From the NCBI RefSeq assembly GCF_001425355.1, contig NZ_LMQN01000015.1:357862-421861 (forward strand): a stretch of 64,000 nucleotides of DNA. Reading direction: 5' to 3'. Below are positions 32,786 through 40,813 of this stretch, in pieces. The DNA comes from Chryseobacterium sp. Leaf405 (lineage in GTDB: Bacteria > Bacteroidota > Bacteroidia > Flavobacteriales > Weeksellaceae). A model generated the notes under the pieces. That model worked only from the letters and a program-made list of their open reading frames with translations, had not been told where the DNA came from and did no database searches. The first letter of the stretch is position 1. Each line of letters starts with the position of its first letter. A program made the translations under genes and the position numbers.

Positions 32786-35629
32786 ATGAAAAAAATGTTT
32801 TCGTCATTGGCAGTAGTCGTTTTGATGTCTGCAAATGCTTTTGCTCAGAATATTCCTGTGGATACTTCTGTAAGAATAGGTACTCTTCCCAACGGAATGA
32901 AGTACTATGTAAAGAAAAATAATTTACCCGAAAAGAAAGTAGATTTCAGACTGGCAATTAATGCAGGATCTATTCTTGAGGATGAAAACCAGAGAGGGCT
33001 GGCTCACTTTATGGAGCACATGAACTTCAACGGAACAAAAAATTTCCCCGACAACAAATTAGTCGACTTTCTACAGTCCATCGGGGTAAAATTCGGACAG
33101 CATTTGAATGCTTACACAAGTTTCGACGAAACGGTTTACATGCTTCCTGTACCTTTAGACAAGCCGGGAAATCTTGATGCAGGTCTTAAAGTAATGGAAG
33201 ACTGGGCATTCAACGCAACACTTTCAGACGAGCAGATCAACAAAGAAAGAGGCGTTGTATTGGAAGAATTAAGATTGGGGTTGGGTGCAGACAAAAGAAT
33301 GTCAGAGAAGTATCTTCCGAAACTATTGTACAAATCTCAGTATGCCGACAGACTTCCGATCGGGAAGAAAGACGTATTGGAAAACTTTAAGCCAGATGTC
33401 ATCAGACAATTCCACAAAGACTGGTATAGACCAGATTTGATGGCGATTGTAGTCGTAGGAGACATTAATGTAGATGAGGTTGAAAAGAAGATAAAGGATA
33501 ACTTCGGTAAATATAAAAATCCGTCTAAACCTAGAGAAAGAAAAACGTTTGATATGCCAAACCACAAAGAAACGTTGGTGGCAATAGAAACAGATCCTGA
33601 TGCTACAAGCTCAATGGTACAGTTTACGATGAAAGATTCTGAAGCGTATCAGCCGGATGTTACAGTAGAAAAATATAATCAAAGTCTTTTAGAGCAAATT
33701 ACCTCTATGATGCTGAACAACAGATTGAGTGAATTGGTAAACTCTACCAATCCTCCTTTCACTTACGGTTCTGTATATCACGGTGGAACGTATGCCAGAA
33801 GTAAAGAGGCTTTCCAGGGATTTGCAATGGTGAAAGATGGAAACCAGCTGAACGCTTTGAAAGTACTTCTGGAAGAAACGGAGAGAGCAAAAAGATTCGG
33901 GTTTACCCAAACTGAATTAGACAGAGCAAAAGCTCAGATGTTATCTAATGTGGAGAGAACGTACAACAACCGTGACAAGACGGAAAGTGATATGTTGGTA
34001 GACGAATATGTAAGAAACTTCCTGGAGCAGGAACCAATGCCGGGAATTGCCTGGGAATATGAAGATACTAAGAAGTTTTTACCTTCTGTAACGTTGGCTC
34101 AGACGAATGAAGTGATCAAAAAGTTTGTAAAAGACGATAGCAGAGTAGTGGTGATTACAGGTCCTAAAAAAGACAATATTCAAATGCCGACAGAAGCAAT
34201 GGTATTGAATACTTTTGAAGGGGTAAAAATGGCAGATCTTAAACCTTACGAGGAGAAAGCAACGATTAAAAATTTAGTAAAACCATTTAAATCTGAAGGT
34301 AAAATTGCTAAAACTGATACCGATGCTAAATTAGGAACTACAACTTGGACATTGAGCAACGGAGCCAAAGTTACTTTCAAGAAAACCGACTTTAAAGATG
34401 ATGAAATTGTTTTCACAGCAAGAAGTATGGGAGGAAGTTCATTAATTAATGATGCGGATTTTAATAAAACGCAGTTTGCATTTGCCGCTTTATCTGAAGC
34501 AGGTGTCGGTGGTTTTTCAAAAGCTGATCTTACGAATTATTTAGCTGGGAAACAGGCAAGCGTGAATCCTATGGTGGGTCCTTACTATGATGGTATTTCC
34601 GGAAGAACCAATAAAAAAGATCTGGGAACAGCAATGGAACTGGTCTACGCTTATTTCACAGGACTGAATTATAATCCTGATGCATTTAACGCTTATAAAA
34701 CAAAGCAGTCTGCGATGTTGGATAATTTATTATCGAATCCGCAGTTCTATTTCTCAAGTGAGCATGCAAAGTTTTTGAATCAGAAAAACCCAAGATTCAT
34801 CGGGATTATCCCAACAGAGAAAGATTGGGCGAATACAGATTATAAAAAAGCATACGATATTTATAAGGAGAGATTTGCTAATGCAGGAAACTTCCAGTTT
34901 TATTTTGTAGGAAATATAGATGAAGCAACGTTTAAAAACGAAGTGTTGCAATATATCGCAAGTTTACCATCTACAGGGAAATCTTCAAATTTCAAAGATA
35001 CAGGTTACAGACAGATGACCGGAGATTACACGAAAACCTACAAAAAAGGAAAAGATCCTAAGAGTATGGTATCAATTTCTTATGCCGGAGAAACTCCTTA
35101 CAATGAAAAGGAAGCACTGGCTTTAGAAGCGTTGGGTGAAGTGGCTACTATCAAGGTAATTGAAAAACTAAGAGAAGACGAAAGCGGAATCTACGGTGGT
35201 GGAGCAAGAGGAAGCATGAATAAAGTGCCTTATAGTACGTACAATTTCAGCATCAGTTTCCCTTGTGGTCCTGAAAATACAGATAAGCTGACGAAAAGTG
35301 CTATCACAGAACTTCAGAAGTTAATCGATAAAGGTCCTGAGCAAAAAGATCTTGATAAGTACAAAGAAGGAGAAATGAATGACTACAGCACCCAGATGAA
35401 AGATAATATGTTCTGGATGAGTAATCTTACCAAAAACCAACTGGACGGAACCGATAAATACGAGATCTTAAATTATAAAGAAAAAGTACAGGCTTTAACG
35501 GTAAAAGATCTTCAGGATGTAGCGAAAAAATATCTTACAAAAGGTAGAATTGTAGCGACATTGATGCCGGAAGACGGTTGGGAAAATGCTAAAAAAGAAG
35601 AAACTCAGAAAGTGGGTGCTGCCCAATAA
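32786..35629 (+). CDS. M16 family metalloprotease (two-domain, insulinase-like)
   Basis: 947 residues with a signal peptide about 1-20 (ANAFAQ). The first M16 domain carries the inverted zinc motif HFMEH (H74, E77, H78) and the downstream Glu region ERGVVLEEL. The second M16-like half (about 500-940) lacks the motif, as in the usual active/inactive pair that closes over a peptide. Periplasmic or outer-membrane-associated peptide degradation is the family role. Own transcript with a terminator on both sides. Confidence 0.92.
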   Translation: MKKMFSSLAVVVLMSANAFAQNIPVDTSVRIGTLPNGMKYYVKKNNLPEKKVDFRLAINAGSILEDENQRGLAHFMEHMNFNGTKNFPDNKLVDFLQSIGVKFGQHLNAYTSFDETVYMLPVPLDKPGNLDAGLKVMEDWAFNATLSDEQINKERGVVLEELRLGLGADKRMSEKYLPKLLYKSQYADRLPIGKKDVLENFKPDVIRQFHKDWYRPDLMAIVVVGDINVDEVEKKIKDNFGKYKNPSKPRERKTFDMPNHKETLVAIETDPDATSSMVQFTMKDSEAYQPDVTVEKYNQSLLEQITSMMLNNRLSELVNSTNPPFTYGSVYHGGTYARSKEAFQGFAMVKDGNQLNALKVLLEETERAKRFGFTQTELDRAKAQMLSNVERTYNNRDKTESDMLVDEYVRNFLEQEPMPGIAWEYEDTKKFLPSVTLAQTNEVIKKFVKDDSRVVVITGPKKDNIQMPTEAMVLNTFEGVKMADLKPYEEKATIKNLVKPFKSEGKIAKTDTDAKLGTTTWTLSNGAKVTFKKTDFKDDEIVFTARSMGGSSLINDADFNKTQFAFAALSEAGVGGFSKADLTNYLAGKQASVNPMVGPYYDGISGRTNKKDLGTAMELVYAYFTGLNYNPDAFNAYKTKQSAMLDNLLSNPQFYFSSEHAKFLNQKNPRFIGIIPTEKDWANTDYKKAYDIYKERFANAGNFQFYFVGNIDEATFKNEVLQYIASLPSTGKSSNFKDTGYRQMTGDYTKTYKKGKDPKSMVSISYAGETPYNEKEALALEALGEVATIKVIEKLREDESGIYGGGARGSMNKVPYSTYNFSISFPCGPENTDKLTKSAITELQKLIDKGPEQKDLDKYKEGEMNDYSTQMKDNMFWMSNLTKNQLDGTDKYEILNYKEKVQALTVKDLQDVAKKYLTKGRIVATLMPEDGWENAKKEETQKVGAAQ

Positions 35630-35652
35630 ACCAGTACCTTTATTTTAAAATA

Positions 35653-35688
35653 AAACCCGCCCCGTGAATTTACGAGGCGGGTTTGTTT
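35653..35688 (+). terminator. Terminator after the M16 gene
   Basis: AAACCCGCC / GGCGGGTTT stem with an inner CGT/ACG pairing, then T-rich. Confidence 0.85.
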
Positions 35689-35733
35689 ATTTTAGTATTT
35701 TAAAACTTAAAGCTTTAAAATTCTTCAACCTGA

Positions 35734-36318
35734 TTAAGAACCATATTCTTTCTTCCATTCCTCGGCAACATCGCTCAGAACCTCATAAAATTCTTCACCA
35801 TATTTTCTGATCAACGGAGTTTTCAGGAATTTGTAAACAGGAACCTGTAATTCTTTTCCTAATGTACAGGCATCACTGCAAACGCTCCATTCATGGTAAT
35901 TTAATGCTTTAAAAGTAGAATATTCCGTTACACGAATAGGGTAAAGATGGCAGGAAATCGGTTTTTGCCAGTCGACTGCACCATCTTCATACGCTTTTTC
36001 AATTCCACATTTTGTAATTCCTCTCTCGTCGAAGGTTACGTAAGCACATTCCGCATCTTCAATCATCGGGGTTACGTACATTCCGTCCATAGGATCGGTC
36101 GTCCATGTTCCTTGTTCGTCTAATGCTTTAATTCCGGCTTCAGTTAGATAAGGTTTAATTTTATCGTAAATATTATCTAAAATTACCAGTTCGTCTTTAT
36201 CCAACGGAGCGCCTACATCTCCTTCCACACAACATGCACCTTTACATTTTGAAAGGTTGCAAACAAACTCTTCAGAAAAAATATCTTCGGAGATCAATTT
36301 ATCGTCTATCTGAATCAT
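35734..36318 (-). CDS. DUF3109 family cysteine-cluster protein
   Basis: 194 residues with the DUF3109 Cys pattern: FVCNLSKCKGACCVEGD near residues 18-34, then ITKCGIEKAY, ISCHLYPIRV and VCSDACTLG. The clustered cysteines suggest zinc or Fe-S binding, as in YkgJ-type proteins. No signal peptide; cytosolic. Biochemical role unknown. It lies 8 bp behind the DUF6427 membrane gene and is likely co-transcribed. Confidence 0.85.
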   Translation of the reverse strand: MIQIDDKLISEDIFSEEFVCNLSKCKGACCVEGDVGAPLDKDELVILDNIYDKIKPYLTEAGIKALDEQGTWTTDPMDGMYVTPMIEDAECAYVTFDERGITKCGIEKAYEDGAVDWQKPISCHLYPIRVTEYSTFKALNYHEWSVCSDACTLGKELQVPVYKFLKTPLIRKYGEEFYEVLSDVAEEWKKEYGS

Positions 36319-36326
36319 AATCTTTT

Positions 36327-37232
36327 TTAAAATAAATCAAAGTAAGTAACGGCTTTAAAACCGATTAAACTAAAAATAATCAACCATAAGCTCACTTCCT
36401 GCATCCAGTATTTGGGTAGGAATTTCAACATTCTGCTGATGATAATCGTGGCAGGAAAAGCAAGAAGAAGCAAATATTCATAACTGTTATTCATATACAG
36501 AATAATAGTAACCAGCTGTGCCACCGAAAAAACAAGTAAAAATGTGTATTTGTACCTGCTTATCGGGCTCTTTTTATTATAATTTTTAAAATGGTCGTAA
36601 AGGGCATACATTAACATGACAACGATCGGGATTAATGGAATAAGATCGGTATAATCCATCACAAATTTCATTTTACCAAAAGGGAAATAATCAATATTCC
36701 AGGTTGTAAAATCAATGAACAGCATCACCGAGAAATAACTGAACGCAATCAGAATGATTCCCAACAGGAATCTGAAAAGGTTAAGAGTAATTCTTTCTGA
36801 AGTGGCAATCACGTGGATGATTACAAAAACTGCCATTGGCCAGGTCGTAGGCAGAAAAATAAAATTTAATGCTACAATAGATCCTACCAAAACGTAAGAT
36901 TTCTTTCTGAGATCTTCATTTGTACTCGTCAGAAGAAGCAGAAGAAAAGAATTGGTAAGCAATGAAACGGCAATTCCGATATCTATACTTCCGGGATATA
37001 ATCCGAAAATAAAAAATGTATAGAGAAATAAAGGCAGATGAGTTTGATAATTAAGCGCAATGCTGTGAAAACAAAAATACCCTAAAGCAATTCCAAGAAA
37101 AGTAATTCCCGCAATAATAGCTTCATAAGTGTTGAAATTCAATATGTTAAATATTAATACTACTAAAAGAAGAAAACCAATATAAACAGGGATTGAAAAA
37201 ATATTGCTTTCTTTTGAAAGTAATTTAAACAT
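36327..37232 (-). CDS. DUF6427-like polytopic membrane protein
   Basis: 301 residues with roughly ten hydrophobic helices and short loops, starting MFKLLSKESNIFSIPVYIG as in flavobacterial DUF6427 proteins. No transport or catalytic motif seen. Gene order with a divergent DUF6341 gene is common in flavobacteria, supporting the assignment. Function unknown. Confidence 0.68.
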   Translation of the reverse strand: MFKLLSKESNIFSIPVYIGFLLLVVLIFNILNFNTYEAIIAGITFLGIALGYFCFHSIALNYQTHLPLFLYTFFIFGLYPGSIDIGIAVSLLTNSFLLLLLTSTNEDLRKKSYVLVGSIVALNFIFLPTTWPMAVFVIIHVIATSERITLNLFRFLLGIILIAFSYFSVMLFIDFTTWNIDYFPFGKMKFVMDYTDLIPLIPIVVMLMYALYDHFKNYNKKSPISRYKYTFLLVFSVAQLVTIILYMNNSYEYLLLLAFPATIIISRMLKFLPKYWMQEVSLWLIIFSLIGFKAVTYFDLF

Positions 37233-37274
37233 TTTTTATAAATTTGTACAAAGTTAATTTAAAAAAGGAAAATA

Positions 37275-37508
37275 ATGACGTCTTTCTTTCTATTCTTAAG
37301 TAAAGTTTTCAAAGCATCTTTTGGGTTTTTTGAAACTTTTGGCAATGTATTAAACTGGGTTTTGTTTATCGTTTGCTGTGTAATGTTCACTTATTGGTGT
37401 TACGTTCTAGTGGTAACATTAGGTGGTGATAAAGATAAAGACTACTTATCTCCAACGGAAGGGAAGAACCCTTACTACGATCCGAATATCTACAAAAAAG
37501 AAGGTTAA
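37275..37508 (+). CDS. DUF6341-like small membrane protein
   Basis: 77 residues with one or two hydrophobic helices (about 25-50, NWVLFIVCCVMFTYWCYVLV) and a polar C-terminal tail rich in Asp, Lys and Tyr. The phrase LNWVLFIVCCVMFTYW resembles DUF6341 proteins that flank DUF6427 genes. Function unknown. Followed by a strong terminator. Confidence 0.7.
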   Translation: MTSFFLFLSKVFKASFGFFETFGNVLNWVLFIVCCVMFTYWCYVLVVTLGGDKDKDYLSPTEGKNPYYDPNIYKKEG

Positions 37509-37525
37509 TTAATTGGTTATATAGT

Positions 37526-37561
37526 AAAAAGCCGATCAAATTTATTTGGTCGGCTTTTTTA
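37526..37561 (+). terminator. Terminator after the DUF6341-like gene
   Basis: 15-bp stem AAAAAGCCGATCAAA / TTTGGTCGGCTTTTT (one G-U). Confidence 0.85.
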
Positions 37562-37587
37562 TAATAACGATTAAATTTAATTTCAAA

Positions 37588-38025
37588 TTAATCATGAATC
37601 GGAAGTACCAGAACGGGAATATTAGAGTCTTTCGTAATTCCTTTTGTTAAGCTTCCTACAAAGACATCATAAATTCCGCTTCGCCCATGAGACCCCATTA
37701 CTATGAAGTCAGCCTTTTTATCTTGACTGTGTTCCAGAATTATATCTTTAGCGATGCCTTGTTTAAGTAAATGCTCGCAATCTACCTCATACGCCAGAAT
37801 TCTTTGTTGAATTTTGTTCAACTGAACTAATTCTTCCCGAATTTCATTCTCCTCAACTTCCGGAAAATATTGAAATCCCATATCACCGATAGCAAAGCCA
37901 ATATCTGAAGGTGCAACATGAATTAAAAAAATTCTGCCATTTACCTGTTTCGCAAATTTTACAGCGCCCTCTACCAGCTGCTCTGTTTTATCCCCAAAAT
38001 CTACGGGCAATACAATATTTACCAT
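37588..38025 (-). CDS. Universal stress protein, UspA family
   Basis: 145-residue single Usp domain. N-terminal strand NIVLPVDFGD and the ATP-binding motif GSHGRSGIYDVFVGSLTKGIT-type (G-x2-G-x9-G-S/T), followed by the C-terminal strand PVLVLPI. The motif is intact, so ATP binding is expected. A general stress or starvation role is by family. Single gene with no strong promoter identified. Confidence 0.92.
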   Translation of the reverse strand: MVNIVLPVDFGDKTEQLVEGAVKFAKQVNGRIFLIHVAPSDIGFAIGDMGFQYFPEVEENEIREELVQLNKIQQRILAYEVDCEHLLKQGIAKDIILEHSQDKKADFIVMGSHGRSGIYDVFVGSLTKGITKDSNIPVLVLPIHD

Positions 38026-38150
38026 AACCTTTAATTTTGTTTACTAAAGATAGGAAAATTATGCCAAAGAATATGTTAAAATACTTATAATACTGAGATG
38101 ATTTTAATCAATCAAATCAAATAAGAAGATTAAAATTTTTCGTCTTATAT

Positions 38151-38756
38151 TTATAAGATTCTGATGTCAAGAATTTTTTCATCTTCAAGATAAGCCTCCA
38201 GAATATCATTTTCTTCAACTTTTCCTACGCCTTTTGGGGTTCCCGTGAAAATCAAATCTCCAACTCTCAAAGTAAAATATTGTGAAACAAAAGCAATAAT
38301 ATCATCAATGGTGAAAATCATATCTTTTGTATTTCCATCCTGAACTTTATTTTTGTTTTTTAGCAATGAAAAATTCAATGACTCAAGATTGTAATTATCT
38401 TTTTTAAAGAAATTTCCGACCACTGCCGAACCGTCAAAACCTTTAGCCAATTCCCAGGGTAAACCTTTAGATTTAAGCTCACTCTGAAGATCTCTTGCCG
38501 TAAAATCAATTCCCAACCCGATTTCTTCATAATGTTTATTCGCAGTCTCTTTTTGGATATATTTTCCGCCTTTTGAAATCTTCACAACAACTTCCAGTTC
38601 GTAATGAACATCGTTTGAAAATTCAGGAATATAAAAATCATTTCCTTTTAAAACCGCAGTATCCGGCTTCATAAAAATCACCGGACTTTCAGGAATTTCG
38701 TTTCCTAATTCTTTAGCGTGTTCGCCGTAATTTCTTCCTATGCAGATTATTTTCAT
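38151..38756 (-). CDS. Fumarylacetoacetate hydrolase family protein
   Basis: 201-residue FAH C-terminal-domain protein. The start KIICIGRNYGEHAKELG is typical; metal ligands are in HYELEVVV (E-x-E) and GIDFTARD, followed by KGFDGSA and FTGTPKGVG. Members act as acylpyruvases or oxaloacetate tautomerases/decarboxylases; the substrate is not readable here. Last gene of a three-gene minus-strand run with the exonuclease and DUF2007 genes. Confidence 0.9.
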   Translation of the reverse strand: MKIICIGRNYGEHAKELGNEIPESPVIFMKPDTAVLKGNDFYIPEFSNDVHYELEVVVKISKGGKYIQKETANKHYEEIGLGIDFTARDLQSELKSKGLPWELAKGFDGSAVVGNFFKKDNYNLESLNFSLLKNKNKVQDGNTKDMIFTIDDIIAFVSQYFTLRVGDLIFTGTPKGVGKVEENDILEAYLEDEKILDIRIL

Positions 38757-38774
38757 AATTTCTATACTTTATAT

Positions 38775-39173
38775 TTAATGCACAAACTCGTTACCACAAT
38801 AATAACAAACAAACTTATGGCTAGATAAAATTGAAACGCCAAAAAAGCTCGTTGCACTATCGTCTCTGTAAATATGATTTGATCCGCATTTTGGGCAGAC
38901 AAAATCAAACGGTGGATTTTCAATCGTATGTTCTACTTCTAATGAAAATTCTTCATTTTCTTTGTAATCCTGCAAAACCTGATTTGCTTTTTCCAGATCT
39001 TCGTCGAAAACCTGCAGCTGAATTCCGCCAACAGCCTGAGAAAGCAACCAATCCGACTGGATTAGCTGTTCGTTTGCTATAAAGCTGTTGATGCCGTTTT
39101 CAGCCAATATTTGTTTGTCCCGATTGGCTTGAAGAGCCGTTTCGTAAAATTTAAATTTAACCAGCTCACTCAT
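38775..39173 (-). CDS. DUF2007-type protein with C-terminal zinc ribbon
   Basis: 132 residues. The N-terminal half (VKFKFYETALQANRDKQILAENGI...GGIQLQVFDEDLEKANQVL) is the DUF2007 signal-transducing-type fold. The C-terminus has two CxxC pairs (CPKCGS and CYYCGN) forming a zinc ribbon. No catalytic residues. Sits 3 bp behind the exonuclease gene, so it is translated from the same message. Confidence 0.8.
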   Translation of the reverse strand: MSELVKFKFYETALQANRDKQILAENGINSFIANEQLIQSDWLLSQAVGGIQLQVFDEDLEKANQVLQDYKENEEFSLEVEHTIENPPFDFVCPKCGSNHIYRDDSATSFFGVSILSSHKFVCYYCGNEFVH

Positions 39174-39176
39174 CGT

Positions 39177-39941
39177 TTAAAATTTGCTTGATAATTGTAT
39201 TTTTGTAAAAACTTTCTTTGTGTATAAAGGGAAATCAGCACTTTGAAGCCATCCGTAATATCCAAGATCTTTCTGGAAAACAGCTTTTACTTTCTGACCT
39301 TTATATTTCCCGAAAGCAAATATTTCCTGTCCGCTTTCATCAAAATGAATCATCCCTGCAAGATCTGCAAATTTGTTTTGAGTAGAAAAAGTACTCAGTT
39401 CTGCAATTTCATTCGGAACATCATCATATCGTCCCACCTGTGCATCCAAAACTTCAAAAGTTGCCATCACATCAGCTTCTGCAGAGTGCGCATTTTCCAA
39501 CGTTTTCTCACAGTAGAATTGATAAGCAGCCCCTAAATTCCTCGGCTCTTTTTTAAAGAAAATCGTCTGTGCATCCACTAACTTGAATTTACTCAGATCA
39601 AAATCAAAATCAGCACGAAGCAATTCTTCAGCCAATAAAGGAACATCAAATCGGTTAGAATTAAAACCTCCTAAATCTGTACCACTAATCATTTCCATTA
39701 CTTTTGGAGCGATTTCTTTAAAAGTCGGGGCATCTTTTACATCTTCATCATAAATTCCATGAATTTGACTCGATTCTAACGGAATTGGCATTTCAGGATT
39801 TACTTTCCACGTTTTGCTTTCTCTTGAAGCGTCAGGATTTACTTTTAAAATACAGATTTCAACAATTCTGTCTTTTCCAATATTGGTTCCTGTCGTTTCT
39901 AAATCAAAGATACAAAGCGGTTTATATAATTTTAAGTTCAT
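39177..39941 (-). CDS. 3'-5' exonuclease, DnaQ-like
   Basis: 254 residues with a DEDDh exonuclease domain: Exo I IFDLETTGT (D13, E15), Exo II GFNSNRFDVPLL and Exo III HSAEADVMA. The C-terminal part (about 180-254) has the FGKYKGQKV turn seen in putative quorum-sensing-regulated or DNA pol III epsilon-like proteins of Bacteroidetes. It acts on DNA or RNA 3' ends; a specific role is not readable. First gene of its operon. Confidence 0.88.
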   Translation of the reverse strand: MNLKLYKPLCIFDLETTGTNIGKDRIVEICILKVNPDASRESKTWKVNPEMPIPLESSQIHGIYDEDVKDAPTFKEIAPKVMEMISGTDLGGFNSNRFDVPLLAEELLRADFDFDLSKFKLVDAQTIFFKKEPRNLGAAYQFYCEKTLENAHSAEADVMATFEVLDAQVGRYDDVPNEIAELSTFSTQNKFADLAGMIHFDESGQEIFAFGKYKGQKVKAVFQKDLGYYGWLQSADFPLYTKKVFTKIQLSSKF

Positions 39942-40013
39942 TTTTTTAATTTGAAGTATATGAATTTAATAGTGCAGATTCCTAATTTAGCTTCTGACAT
40001 CTAATTTTTATAT

Positions 40014-40724
40014 TTAAAGTTGTTTTTGAAAAATAACGGAGACTAATATATAATAAATAACCAGCATCGGAATTCCCACGATCTGAAATATCGCTAAAAT
40101 AGCAATTCCTCCTCCTAACAGTACAATTTTGGAATAATTATCCTGAATTTTTTTCGATTTAAATTTCATTGCCATCATTTTAATAGGGCTGATTAAAAGC
40201 CATGAAGTGAGAATGGTTAATAAAACTAATAATGAAGCATTCTCAAATAGAAAGCTGAAAGCGTTGGTTTCTTTAAACGCATAATATAAACCAAATAATA
40301 AAACCGTATTTGTGGGTGTATTTAACCCTTTAAAATAATACCGCTGTTCTTCGTCAAGGTTAAAAATAGCCAATCTTAGGCATGAAAAAACAGTAACTAA
40401 AAGTCCAATATATTTAATATCAAAGAATAAATTGAATCCTAAAATTTCACTTCCGAAAGGTTCAAGAGCTTTAAACATTGTTAGTCCCGGAATGACTCCA
40501 AAACTTACCATATCTGCCAGAGAATCTAACTGAAGCCCTAAATTAGAGTTTGATTTTACTGCTCTGGCGACAAATCCGTCAAAAAAATCAAAAATCGAAC
40601 AAAGGATAAGGCAAATTGCCGTTGTCTGATAATCGCCTAAAATAAGATGAATAGCGCCAACGCAGCCCGCAAAAAGGTTTCCCAGCGTGAGTAAGTTGGC
40701 GAGATTATTTTTAATAAAATTCAT
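40014..40724 (-). CDS. pssA: CDP-diacylglycerol-serine O-phosphatidyltransferase
   Basis: Integral membrane CDP-alcohol phosphatidyltransferase of 236 residues. The signature D-G-x2-A-R-x8-G-x3-D-x3-D is complete (D46/D49, then D67 and D71 in LDSLADMVSFG). It makes phosphatidylserine, the precursor of phosphatidylethanolamine. About seven hydrophobic segments. A -7 box ends five bases before the ATG on the minus strand, so the mRNA is probably leaderless. Confidence 0.92.
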   Translation of the reverse strand: MNFIKNNLANLLTLGNLFAGCVGAIHLILGDYQTTAICLILCSIFDFFDGFVARAVKSNSNLGLQLDSLADMVSFGVIPGLTMFKALEPFGSEILGFNLFFDIKYIGLLVTVFSCLRLAIFNLDEEQRYYFKGLNTPTNTVLLFGLYYAFKETNAFSFLFENASLLVLLTILTSWLLISPIKMMAMKFKSKKIQDNYSKIVLLGGGIAILAIFQIVGIPMLVIYYILVSVIFQKQL

Positions 40725-40729
40725 AACGG

Positions 40730-40737
40730 CAAAATTA
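40730..40737 (-). promoter_or_regulatory. -7 box of pssA, 5 bp from the ATG
   Basis: TAATTTTG on the minus strand, leaderless spacing. Confidence 0.55.
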
Positions 40738-40801
40738 CTGTTTTTAAAAATTATGACTTAAAATTTTATGCACTAAAAAATACATTACTATGAATTTGAT
40801 G

Positions 40802-40809
40802 TAAATTTG
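40802..40809 (+). promoter_or_regulatory. -7 box of the LtaS-like gene, 4 bp from the ATG
   Basis: TAAATTTG ends four bases before the ATG at 40814. Confidence 0.6.
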
Positions 40810-40813
40810 CGTC